Source: a bacterium (GTDB taxonomy: Bacteria; 4484-113; JAFGCY01). Taken from it: 64,000 bases of DNA. Each line of letters starts with the position of its first letter. Position 1 is the first letter of the stretch. This document shows positions 17,352-27,000 of this stretch, in pieces. The notes under the pieces were generated by a model. It did no database searches. It was given only the letters and a program-made list of their open reading frames with translations, and was not told where the DNA came from. Both the position numbers and the translations under genes were made by a program. The DNA lies in contig JADZFO010000056.1 of NCBI GenBank assembly GCA_020849855.1, positions 1-64,000 on the forward strand, given 5' to 3'.

Positions 17352-20300
17352 TCAGCAAGGGCCTCTATGGACGCACTGCAATTCTGACCCTGGTGCTGGC
17401 AACGCTGACCCTGCTGCTGGCTGTCCCGGCGCTGGCCATGCAGCCGCCGCCGGAGGGCATGCTGGAGCAGATGAAGGCCGAGGGCACTCTGCCGGCGGCA
17501 GAGGAATTCGCCCGCAAGCTGGGCAACCATCAGCTCAAGATGCCGCGGCGCAGCGACGGCCGAGCGGCCAGCCTCAGCCCGCGGGCCCTGGCCGACGAGA
17601 TCAGCCGCCGCCTGGGCAGCAGCATCGCAAAGCTCAGCGGTGGGCGGAGCACCAGCTCAGTGGCGGCCCGGGATCTGAAGGATGCCGAACTGGACCTGAA
17701 CCGCGACGGCCTGATTGATGAGCGCGACGTGCTGGCCCTGGGCCTGCCGCGGCCCAAGGGGGCGGCGGCCTTCCCCAGCCTTGGCATTGTCAAGACCTTT
17801 GCCCTGCTTATCGACTTTGAGGAGTATGAGCACTGGTTCCCTCAGGAGGAGTTCCAGGAAAACCTCTTCGGCCTCACCGGCACGGGCGCCAGCGCCTATG
17901 GCAGCCTGCGCAAATACTACAACGACGCGTCCTATGACAAGCTCGATATCCAGGGCCAGGCCTACGGCTGGCACCGGGCGAGCAAGCCGCGCAGCTATTA
18001 CCACCCTGACGACAACAACGGCTATCCGACTGACGGCGAGCGCCGCAATGAAGTGGTACAGGAGGCTATCCTTGCCGCCGATGCGGCGGGCGAGGATTTC
18101 AGCCAGTACGACAACGACGGCGACGGCTATGTCGACTACTTCCTGGTCATCTGGGCCGGGCCTAACGGCGCCTGGGCCACCTTCTGGTGGGGCTACTTCG
18201 GCGTCAGCCTGCCCGACAGCTTCGTGGTTGACGGTGTGCGCTTCAACACCTACAGCTGGCAGTGGGAGAACTACCACTACTTTGGCGAGACCCCGCCGGA
18301 GCCGGAGCACTGGGACCCCTATGTGACGATCCACGAGACCGGACACTCGCTGGGCTTGCCGGACTACTACGACTACAACGGTGATGTCGGCCCTGACGGT
18401 GGCTGCGGCGGCATGGATATGATGGACGGCAACTGGGGCGACCACAACAGCTTCAGCAAGTACTGGCTGGGCTGGCTGTATCCAACGATCGCCTTCAGCA
18501 ACCTCAACGACCAGCAGCTGCGGGCAAGCTCGCTGTATCCGGACGCGGTGCTGTTCATGCCGGGCTATGACCCGGTGGCGCCATGGCAGGAGTACTTCAT
18601 GGCCCAGAACCGCTCGCGCTTTGGGCTCGACTTCAACTATCCCAGCGACGGCCTTGTGCTTTGGCACGTCGACGCCCGGATCAACGAGTACGGCGGCTTC
18701 GTGTATGACAACAGCTATGCCGAGCACAAGCTGCTCAAGCTGATGCAGGCCGACGGTCTGGAAGAAATTGAGAACGGCCAGGCCGGCGCCAATGCCGGCG
18801 ACTACTACAACAGTGGCCAGGAGCTTTCGCCGGCCTCGACGCCGAACTCGAACCGTTATGACGGCAGCGCGACGAACGCGATCTGCAACGACATCAGCGC
18901 GGACGGCGAGAGCATGACAGCGGACTTCACGCTTTATGCCAGCAACCCGCCCAGCGTGGTGATCAACGCGCCCCTTGGCGGTGACACCATCAGCTCGCTC
19001 CAACCGATCTCCGTTACCTGCAGCGATAACGCGCCGCTCAGCCGCATTGACTTCATTGTCGACGGCCAGGTGATTGCCCAGGACAGCTCAGGCAACTTCG
19101 CGGCGAACACCAACTGGAACAGCCGCTGCGAGTTCAACGGACCCTGCGAGATCACGGTGCGGGCCTGGGACAGCGAGATGCAGAGCGGCAGCGCGACCAT
19201 CACTGTTGACGTCAGCAACAACGGCCTGCCTTCCTTCAGCGATAACTTTGAAAGCAACATGCTGCGCTGGCGCAGCCTGAACTTCCCGGAGGAGCGCCGT
19301 GGTCACTTCACCGCCTGGGACCAGCGCAGCAGCCCGCCGGAAGGCAGCCCGCCGGTCACTGGCAAGGAAGCTTTTGTCAACGCCAGCTCGGGCAACTGGT
19401 GCGGCGCCTATGACATGCTGCGCAGCCAGCGCCTGGACACCACCGGCTTCAGCCGGCCGCTGCAGGTCAGCTTCCGCTACCGCTGCCGCGGCGGTTTCAG
19501 CCTGGAGGCCAGCGAGGACAATGGCCAGAGCTGGAGCAAGCTTTTCGACATCCCGCCCTCCGGCGAGTGGACCAAGTACGGCGCCGTCCTGCCGCTGCAG
19601 GACAAAGTGCTGTATCTGCGCTTCCGCTACCAGGGCGATGTGAACGCCAATGATTACGGCTGCCTGGGGGCCAACATTGACGACGTTCTGGTGCGCGAGG
19701 CGCCCAGCGATCCGCCGAGCCTGCAGTTCACCAGCCACAGCAACGGGGACGCGGTCAGCGGGATGACAACCTTTGAGGTCAGCGGCGCGGATGACGGCGG
19801 GATCGACCGGGTGCGCTTCTTCGTCAATGGCAGCCTGTCGGTTACGGACACCGGCGAGCCCTGGACTTATGAGCGCGACACTATCTGGGACGACAACAAC
19901 CCGGCGGTGAAGGTCAGCGCAATCGCGGAGGATGGCGACGAGCTGTTCAGCGTGCCGGCTGAGGTTACGGTAGCCTGGCGCAATGCGCGGACTTATCCCG
20001 CGAAGGATGGTTTCGAGGCCGAGGGCTGGGACGGCTGGAGCCTGAACAATGACGGCCTGCAGCCGCAGTGGAGCAAGCTGACTGACTTCGGCCACAACTC
20101 GCTGAACTGCCTGGCACTGCTACCGGGCGGCAACTGGGAAGCCGGCAACTACGAGGGCCTTTGGTACAACGGCTATCCGGTGCCGGCCGGCCGCCGGGCG
20201 GTCGACCTCAGCGGGCCCGACTGCATCCGGCCGGAGCTGTCCTTCTACCAGCGCTCTGACTGGCCCTCCGACGGTTCGCTGACCATTTATTTCTACAACA

Positions 20301-21199
20301 CCTGGTTCGGCTACCAGTGGCTGACAGACATGAACTTCGACGCGGCGGACTGGACACGCCGGGTCTATGACCTGAGCCACCTGAAGGGCCAGAGCGGCGA
20401 GCTGGTTTTCTGGCACTGGGGTGGTCAGCAGACTGACGGTACCGGCTTCTGGCTGGACGATGTGCGGGTCGGCGAGCGCGCACCGGCGATCGACGCGCTG
20501 AAGCCTCATGTGGCACTGATCGGCGAGCAGTGCAGCCTGGTGGGCAGCGGCTTCGGCAACCAGGCCGGCGCCAGCAGCCTGTGGTTCAGCGACAAGGACG
20601 GCCTGCCCCTGCAAATCCCGGCGGAGAACATCCTCTCCTGGAGCGACACGAAAATCGCATTCAGCGTGCCGCTCGGCGCGGCCAGCGGCCCCGTGGGCAT
20701 TACGGTCGACCAGCAGGAAAGCAACACGGCGGACTTCTACCTTGGCAGCTCGCAGCTGGACGTCCGCGGCTTTGACCCGGCGGCTGTCTATGCGCCGCAG
20801 GACAATGTGGCGCTGAGCTTCCTTTACCCGCTGGTGCCGGAGAAAATCGAGATCTACGTTGACGGGCAGAAGCGCGGCGAATCGAGCAGCGCGCCGTTCG
20901 GCGATCTGCTGCTGCCGCTCAGCGGACTGACCAACGGCGAGCATGAGATCTACGCTGTCTCCAGCCGTCTTGGCCAGACCGCCACGAGCCCGCCGCGCAG
21001 CTTCCAGGTCTTCAGCCTGCAGGGCGACGTGAACGGCGATGGCAGCGTGAACGAAGATGACTCCGAGGCGCTGCCGGCATACCTTGGCCTCAGCCAGGGC
21101 CAGCGCAGTTACCGCCCCTGGTTCGACCCGAACCTTGACGGCACTGTGGATGAATCAGACATCAGCTACATCGGCTACCACTTCGGTGAGAGCCTTTAG
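17348..21199 (+). CDS. secreted M6-family metallopeptidase with C-terminal dockerin
   Basis: 1283 residues. A signal peptide ends near residue 30 (LATLTLLLAVPALAMQ). Residues ~130-540 are an M6 (immune-inhibitor-A-like) zinc peptidase with the motif HETGHSLGLPDYYD at about 329; the catalytic Glu and two His are present. Downstream are a bacterial Ig-like domain (PPSVVINAPLGGD, ~535), a jelly-roll/MAM-like module (DNFESNMLRW), a second Ig-like domain, another jelly-roll (DGFEAEGWDGW) and an IPT/TIG domain (~1040-1140). A dockerin closes the protein at about 1226-1281, with two calcium loops DVNGDGSVNEDD and DPNLDGTVDESD. It starts by ATGA overlap with the cohesin lipoprotein. It is probably displayed on the surface by cohesin-dockerin binding and degrades external protein. 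Confidence 0.92.
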   Translation: MISKGLYGRTAILTLVLATLTLLLAVPALAMQPPPEGMLEQMKAEGTLPAAEEFARKLGNHQLKMPRRSDGRAASLSPRALADEISRRLGSSIAKLSGGRSTSSVAARDLKDAELDLNRDGLIDERDVLALGLPRPKGAAAFPSLGIVKTFALLIDFEEYEHWFPQEEFQENLFGLTGTGASAYGSLRKYYNDASYDKLDIQGQAYGWHRASKPRSYYHPDDNNGYPTDGERRNEVVQEAILAADAAGEDFSQYDNDGDGYVDYFLVIWAGPNGAWATFWWGYFGVSLPDSFVVDGVRFNTYSWQWENYHYFGETPPEPEHWDPYVTIHETGHSLGLPDYYDYNGDVGPDGGCGGMDMMDGNWGDHNSFSKYWLGWLYPTIAFSNLNDQQLRASSLYPDAVLFMPGYDPVAPWQEYFMAQNRSRFGLDFNYPSDGLVLWHVDARINEYGGFVYDNSYAEHKLLKLMQADGLEEIENGQAGANAGDYYNSGQELSPASTPNSNRYDGSATNAICNDISADGESMTADFTLYASNPPSVVINAPLGGDTISSLQPISVTCSDNAPLSRIDFIVDGQVIAQDSSGNFAANTNWNSRCEFNGPCEITVRAWDSEMQSGSATITVDVSNNGLPSFSDNFESNMLRWRSLNFPEERRGHFTAWDQRSSPPEGSPPVTGKEAFVNASSGNWCGAYDMLRSQRLDTTGFSRPLQVSFRYRCRGGFSLEASEDNGQSWSKLFDIPPSGEWTKYGAVLPLQDKVLYLRFRYQGDVNANDYGCLGANIDDVLVREAPSDPPSLQFTSHSNGDAVSGMTTFEVSGADDGGIDRVRFFVNGSLSVTDTGEPWTYERDTIWDDNNPAVKVSAIAEDGDELFSVPAEVTVAWRNARTYPAKDGFEAEGWDGWSLNNDGLQPQWSKLTDFGHNSLNCLALLPGGNWEAGNYEGLWYNGYPVPAGRRAVDLSGPDCIRPELSFYQRSDWPSDGSLTIYFYNTWFGYQWLTDMNFDAADWTRRVYDLSHLKGQSGELVFWHWGGQQTDGTGFWLDDVRVGERAPAIDALKPHVALIGEQCSLVGSGFGNQAGASSLWFSDKDGLPLQIPAENILSWSDTKIAFSVPLGAASGPVGITVDQQESNTADFYLGSSQLDVRGFDPAAVYAPQDNVALSFLYPLVPEKIEIYVDGQKRGESSSAPFGDLLLPLSGLTNGEHEIYAVSSRLGQTATSPPRSFQVFSLQGDVNGDGSVNEDDSEALPAYLGLSQGQRSYRPWFDPNLDGTVDESDISYIGYHFGESL

Positions 21200-21209
21200 A
21201 GGCACTGCC

Positions 21210-21237
21210 GGGGCCGGGCCGCACCCGGCCCGGCCCC
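21210..21237. terminator. GC-rich hairpin between convergent genes
   Basis: A perfect 12-bp stem (GGGGCCGGGCCG / CGGCCCGGCCCC) with CACC loop lies between the M6 peptidase stop and the convergent cohesin-dockerin gene. There is no T-run, so termination may need Rho or rely on the stem alone. Confidence 0.55.
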
Positions 21238-21247
21238 GACTGCAGGC

Positions 21248-23878
21248 CTAGTTTGCCGGAACTTCCTTGCGCGCAGCACACATGAGGCTGCCGCTCTGGT
21301 AACGCCAGTAGCTCAGGCAGGGCTGTCCGGAGATGACGCACATGTCGAGGCCGTGCCCGGCGCCGCTGAGGCTGTCAATAGCTTCTGCCGTGGTCCAGGC
21401 TTCGGCATAGGGATCCACGGCATGGCTCAGGAATACTCCGTTGCCGTTCCAGGCGCAGACCGGTACACCGCTGGCCAGTTCCAGGCGGGTGACCACCGGA
21501 TAGCTGCTGCTTTCGCTGCCGCAGAGGCCGGCTTCAATCGGCGGACTCCACAGGTTCATGGCCGAGACATCGCACTGGCTGCTGTAGACATGCTGCCCGT
21601 CGATAAACGAGACCAGCAGGCGATCGTCAACCAGCACACAGTCCGGCTGGGCTGAGCCGCTCAGGTCCTCAGCGATTAGCTGGGGCGGGCCGGCTGCCAC
21701 CTGCACACCATCCTGGACCAGCTCCACACAGTACAGGGAATACAGGCCCGGGGCCGCAGACTCGGAGTAGACCACGTACACATCATCGCCATTGCTGCAC
21801 ATCGCATAAAAGAGCACGTTGTCGCTCTCGACGAGGTCCGTGGTGGTCAGCCAGTTGCCGTTTTCGCGGCGCGAGAAACTGAGGCCGCCGCTGCCGTTGC
21901 GGCTGAGCACCGCGGGCTGACTGAGCCAGATCGCGGTGTCGATGACTGTGCTGGCGGCATTCGGTCCAAAGATGGCAGGAAAGTTCCAGTCGCTGCCGCT
22001 GCTGGAGTCGCTTTGGCGAAACCAGAGCTGATAGGGGGCGCCATCGCCGGTGCGGACACAAGCGGCAAGATGAGGCAGCCCGTTGTAGTTCAACAGGTCC
22101 GAGCCCAGCAGGGAGCCATTGAAATTGCTGGACACACCCTGACTGCTCCAGGGGTCGCTGTCCTGCTGCGGGGCACGATAGTAGTTGAGCAGGTTCTCAC
22201 TGGCGGTCTTGTAGGCCGTGCAGATGCTGGGGCGCCAGGGCTGACCGGGGCTGTCGGAAAGGCCGGCGATGCCGGTCTGGAACATCTGCGTCGCGGGCGT
22301 GGAGGCCACTATATCCACTTGCCATTCATGCTCCAGGACCTGCACGCTCACGGTCTGGCTGCTGGAGGCACCGAGATTGTCAGTAACTGTGAACAACAGG
22401 TTAGCTGTACCGGGGCTGTTTAACGTGGCGCGCAGCAGCGGCTGGGTAGAGTCAAGGTCGTAAACGCCGTCGCTGTTCAGGTCGACAAGGTAGGTGCTGA
22501 TGCCGTCGCTGTCGGAGCTGCCGGAAAGATCGAACTCAACATAGAAGGGCGCCGTGCCGGCGTCGCGGCTGAGCTCGACATCCAGCAGCGGGGCGCTGTT
22601 GCCATCGGTGCTGACGCTGATCATCACGCTTGCGCTGCCGACCGCGCCATCCTCATCCTCTACCTGCACCGCCGCAAGGTAGTTGCCGGCGACGCTGTAG
22701 GTATGGCTGATGCTGTTCTGGCTGGCCGAGACCGTTTCAAAGACGCCGTCGCCCTCGGCGTCAAAGCGGTACTCCGTGATGTTCCCGTCGGGGTCACTGG
22801 CCTGCGCGGTCAAGCTGATCTGCAGCGGCGCCGCCCCGCTGGAGGGCGACGCGTTGAGCTGAACCAGAGGCGCCAGGTTGACGGCGGAATCGGATGCGAT
22901 CTGACTGGCGATCCCTTCGCTGTTGCCGTCACTGGGCCGCACCCACCAGTACCAGGCAGCGTTGTCTACGCTGCTGCTCCAGCTCAGACGCTGGCCGGCG
23001 GTCATGACCGCGGCGGAAAAGTCCACGCTGGCCTTGAGCTGCGCCCCAGAGCCGTTGGCATCCAGACTGCCCAGCGGGTAGTCCGCGCTGGAAGGCGAGC
23101 TGTAGACCTCAAAGCTGCGCACCTGCGTGCCGAAGTTCAGCCCAATAGCGCTGAGGTCTGAGACGCTTATCTGCCCGTCGCCGTTGCCATCCACCTGCGC
23201 GATGGCGCTTGACGGGTCAAAGGGGCCACTGCTGCCAAAGTAGAGACCGATCGGGGCCAGGTCGCTGATCGCCACGCGGCCGTCCATGTTGTAGTCGCCC
23301 TGGCAGCGGTACTCCCAGCTAAGCTCGCCGGAGGCGGCGTCAAGGCTCAGGGGCATGCGCTCAGCCAGACTGTCGGGGACGGCGGATGTCAGCCGCCGAG
23401 ACGGGCTGGGCTCAGGCCGGAAGCTGAAGCTGGCCAGGGGCGGACTGCCGGCGGTCACGCTGGCCTGCGCGCCAAGCAGGCACTGACCCAGTTGCACGCT
23501 GCCCGGCTGGTCCAGCAGGGCGAGCTCCAGGCCACGGCCCGGGGCGCTGAGCAGCTCGCAGCCTTCGGCGGCGACAGGCGTGTAGCGCGTGGCGTCAAAA
23601 TCAAGGCTGAGAAAGAGGCTGCCAAGCTCGGCGCCTGGGCGACAGTAGACATCCAGCTGCAGCAGGGCGTCGGATGACATGCGCGGCTCCGAGAGGCGCA
23701 GGCCGGCATCCGCGGCAAGGCGAGACGCCGGGTCAAGCTGCAGGCTGAAGCCAGCGGCATCCAATGGGCTATTCAATCCGGAGCTGCCGCATCCGGCAAA
23801 CGAGATCAGCAGGGCCGCCAGAATTCCGGCGCTGCCCAGCAGGCCTGCTGCCCGGCGGAAGATAGAACGCGTGTCCAT
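21248..23878 (-). CDS. cohesin-dockerin-PKD surface lipoprotein
   Basis: 876 residues from ATG 23878, chosen for GGAG 6 nt upstream. Signal with lipobox SFAGC (Cys30). About residues 45-170 form a cohesin-like domain (GSLFLSLDFDATRYTPV). A dockerin-like pair follows at about 195-250, with loops DYNMDGRVAISD and DGNGDGQISVSD, each followed by IGLYFG/IGLNFG. Next are an Ig-like stretch and two PKD domains (~335-530, DPDGNITEYRFDAEGDG and SDSDGISTYLVDLNSDG). The C-terminal third has propeller-like repeats (SQPAVLSRNG, DCVLVDDRLLVSF, GQPCLSYW). The same cohesin-dockerin order recurs in the protein at 34702. It may self-assemble or capture dockerin proteins such as the M6 peptidase. A 27-bp motif upstream is shared with the 34702 gene. 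Confidence 0.85.
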   Translation of the reverse strand: MDTRSIFRRAAGLLGSAGILAALLISFAGCGSSGLNSPLDAAGFSLQLDPASRLAADAGLRLSEPRMSSDALLQLDVYCRPGAELGSLFLSLDFDATRYTPVAAEGCELLSAPGRGLELALLDQPGSVQLGQCLLGAQASVTAGSPPLASFSFRPEPSPSRRLTSAVPDSLAERMPLSLDAASGELSWEYRCQGDYNMDGRVAISDLAPIGLYFGSSGPFDPSSAIAQVDGNGDGQISVSDLSAIGLNFGTQVRSFEVYSSPSSADYPLGSLDANGSGAQLKASVDFSAAVMTAGQRLSWSSSVDNAAWYWWVRPSDGNSEGIASQIASDSAVNLAPLVQLNASPSSGAAPLQISLTAQASDPDGNITEYRFDAEGDGVFETVSASQNSISHTYSVAGNYLAAVQVEDEDGAVGSASVMISVSTDGNSAPLLDVELSRDAGTAPFYVEFDLSGSSDSDGISTYLVDLNSDGVYDLDSTQPLLRATLNSPGTANLLFTVTDNLGASSSQTVSVQVLEHEWQVDIVASTPATQMFQTGIAGLSDSPGQPWRPSICTAYKTASENLLNYYRAPQQDSDPWSSQGVSSNFNGSLLGSDLLNYNGLPHLAACVRTGDGAPYQLWFRQSDSSSGSDWNFPAIFGPNAASTVIDTAIWLSQPAVLSRNGSGGLSFSRRENGNWLTTTDLVESDNVLFYAMCSNGDDVYVVYSESAAPGLYSLYCVELVQDGVQVAAGPPQLIAEDLSGSAQPDCVLVDDRLLVSFIDGQHVYSSQCDVSAMNLWSPPIEAGLCGSESSSYPVVTRLELASGVPVCAWNGNGVFLSHAVDPYAEAWTTAEAIDSLSGAGHGLDMCVISGQPCLSYWRYQSGSLMCAARKEVPAN

Positions 23879-23948
23879 TTTGCTCTCCATGTGAAAGGTG
23901 GCTGTCGGCACAGCGGCCGCACGGCGCGGAAGGGTAACGCAGCCGTGA

Positions 23949-23975
23949 GGCAGCGTAAATGGACATTGGTGGACA
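23949..23975 (-). promoter_or_regulatory. shared 27-bp upstream motif (copy 1) with TGTCC direct repeats
   Basis: Read towards the gene at 23878, the motif is TGTCC, ACCAA, TGTCC, then ATTTACGCTGCC. Copy 2 at 34507-34533 differs at two of 27 positions and has the same orientation to its own cohesin-dockerin gene. Half-sites 10 bp apart suggest a dimeric activator binding direct repeats. Confidence 0.6.
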
Positions 23976-24017
23976 CGTAAGCAATCTGCGCGGGACAGGC
24001 TGCAGCCTGAACAGTGC

Positions 24018-24023
24018 TAGTAT
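24018..24023 (+). promoter_or_regulatory. -10 box of papain-like peptidase gene
   Basis: TAGTAT lies 5 nt before ATG 24029; there is no SD. Leaderless or near-leaderless transcription is likely. Confidence 0.35.
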
Positions 24024-24028
24024 TTCGC

Positions 24029-27000
24029 ATGTTGACTTGCTCTAAAGTCCGGGCGACTTTGCTGTCTGTAGCTGCGCTGGCGCTGCTTTCCTGCAGTGGC
24101 CAGGCTTCCAGGCCGGCGCCGGCGGAAGGCACTGCTGATGCCGTCAGGTCCGAGGGCGCTGTATACCGACTTGCGGTGCGGATGCGGCCCCAGCAGCCGG
24201 TCCAGCCCGATTTCCGCTCGGTCTCCATGGTCCTGCCGTCTGCGTTGCCGCAGCGCCTGCCGGGCCAGAGGATGGCCTCAGCCAGCGGCGACGTGGTTTA
24301 CGTTGACGCGGCGAACTACGAACAGAGCCTGGATAACAACCGCATCGAGCTGAAGGGCGAATACATGGTCCTGCGGCCGGTGTACCACGACAGCTTTTAC
24401 GACAACATCGCTGAAGTCGCCTATGCCACTTTCAGAGCCGATCTGCAGGGCTACAGCGGCGACAACACCATCGGCTTTGAGTGGGCCGAGAACGGTGGCC
24501 CGCACATTGAGGGCAAGTACTGGGTCGGCCTGAGCAACTGGGGCCAGCAGCGCTGGGACTGGTTCAGGGGCCCGCGGGATAACGTCCTGACGGTCCCGGA
24601 CCTGGCGGCTTATCAGGACGCCTTTGGCGAAACGTTGATCATGGTGGCCACAACTGGCCGCGAGAATGTGCTGGTGCTGCGGCGGATGGGCATAGGCCTG
24701 CCGGAGCAGCGCGGCACCGGCTATGTACCGGATTTTGAGAATGCACCGCCAGTCACACCGCCGCTCTTTGACGCCTCGCGGCCAGCCAGCGTGGACCTCA
24801 GCGCGGACTGCGCCCCGGTCGGCGACCAGGGCACCTGGGGCAGCTGCACCGCCTTCGCGGTGGGAAATGGCGCCTACAACTATGAGCTGGGCTTTCTGTA
24901 CGGCAGCCTGGGATGGGATCTGACGGACCCGGCGCAGCAGGTCAGTCCGAAGTTCCTGTATATCGAATCCGGTCGCTGGCAGGGCTTCCCGCCCAGTGGC
25001 GACTTTGGACGCTATACCGACCTCGTTGCATATGGCCTGAGCCAGCATGGAATCGCCAGTGAGGCCAATGCGCCCTATGACCTGATCTACGAAGAGAACT
25101 GGAGCGCTGAGGCGCTGGCGGATGCCCAGCTGCTGAAGTCAGACGGCTATTTCCATGTGCCATGCACAAGCGCCTCGGGCCTGGCCTCCATCAAGCACGT
25201 CCTGGCCAACCTGCGGCATCCCGTCTTCGTCAGTACGCAGGTGGACTATGGTTTCCTGGATTACCAGGCGGGTGATGTGTGGAGCTATAAGGGGCCCAGC
25301 ATCGGCGGGCACGCGATGCTCATCGTGGGCTATGACGACGCAATGGAAGCCTTCAAGGTGCGCAACTCCTGGAGCGAGGACTGGGGTGACAGCGGCTACC
25401 TGTGGATGTCCTATGACTCCTTCACGAACCCTTACAACTACTACATTGAATGCGGCTTCATGACCGACAGCTATGACGCGGCTGTGGTGGAGCACTTCCT
25501 GGGAAACGTCTCGGGCCTGCTGCCTCCGCAGAAGGTCCAGGCTTCCGATGGAGTCGGCACCACGGTTGAGCTGAGCTGGGAAGCCGCAGCGGGCGCCAGC
25601 GGCTACAAAATCTATCGCGATTCGCTTGGCTCAGAATTGCTTAGCCTCGGAGCCGTGACAAGCTGGGTGGACGAGTCTGCGGATGACGAGTTCGCGCACG
25701 CCTACTGGGTGGTGTCAACAAACGGCGCGCAGGAAAGTGTGCTGAGCAATGTGGATATCGGCTTCACGGCCAAGGCTCCCAGCATCGAGGGCGTCTCCCC
25801 GGAGGGCGGGTCAGAGGGCCAGCTTGTGCACTTTGTTCCAGAGGCCTACGGCACAGCCGGTGCCAGCTTCAGCTGGGACTTCGGCGGCGGCGCTGTGCCA
25901 AACACATCGTCGCTCTCAGTGCCGGAAGTGGCGCTTGGCACCGAGGGCAATTACAGCTGTACGCTTACGATTACCGGTCCCGCAGGCAGCGACAGCTTTC
26001 CCTTCACCCTGGAAGTCAAGCCCAACGAGGCGCCAGTCTACAACCCCCTGCCGATCAACCCCAGCAGCGGGGTGACCAGTTTGCAGGTGAACTTCGATGC
26101 TTCAGGCGCCAGGGACTGGGACGGCTTCATTGTCCTGTACGAGTGGGACTTTGATGGCGACGGCAGCTATGACGAGGTAAACACCCTACCGACCGCCCAG
26201 CACACCTATGGCATCGGAGTCTTTCAGCCTGTCTGCCGGATCATGGACGATGGCGGCCTGTACTGCGTTGAGGGCCTGGGCACTATCACGGTTACGGAGA
26301 CAGTGCCGGACAACCCGCCGACGGCTGACTTTTTCCTCAACTTGCACGGCAAGACCCAGCCACCGCTACTGGTGGATTTCACCGAGGCAGCTGAAGACGA
26401 CAATGGAGTCACGCTGTATGAATGGGATCTGGACGGTAACGGCAGCTTTGAGCTTTCCGGAGCGAACCTGACCAATCCCAGCTATACCTACACAGAGCAT
26501 GGCACTTATAACTTAACCCTGCGTGTTACAGATATTAGTAACCAGCAAGCCACGGACACCAGCACAATCAGTGTTGGTATCGGGGAGACGGTCGCTGGCT
26601 GGGACCTGCACCGGATCAAGTGGCTGCACAACCAGGCCTCGGGCAGGATCAGTGCTGCCCTGGTGGACGGTAAACCCTGCTTCGCTCTGATCAATGACAA
26701 AGGCGCGCTGTGGTACTACAGCGCCCTGAATGCCCTGCCAGCCAGCGAAACAGACTGGTCAAGCCTGCAGCTTGAGGCGGACTTCACGGTCGGAACCGGG
26801 GTTTACCCAGGCCTGATTGAATGCGCTGGACAGCCCGCCGTGGCCTTCTTCAGCACGGCCCAGGGCAAGCTGGCCTATAAGCGGTTTGACGGCTCCAGCT
26901 GGGTGCTCAGCAACCCGGCCCTGCCCGGGACGCACTATCCTCAGACGATGAGCCTGGCGCTGATCGGTTCAAAGCCGGCCATGGTCAGCTCGACAAGCAA

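Noticed and set aside
17657..19003. 448-codon open frame opposite the M6 peptidase
   Set aside because: Shadow of the peptidase gene; composition is Val/Ala/Arg-rich with no motif.
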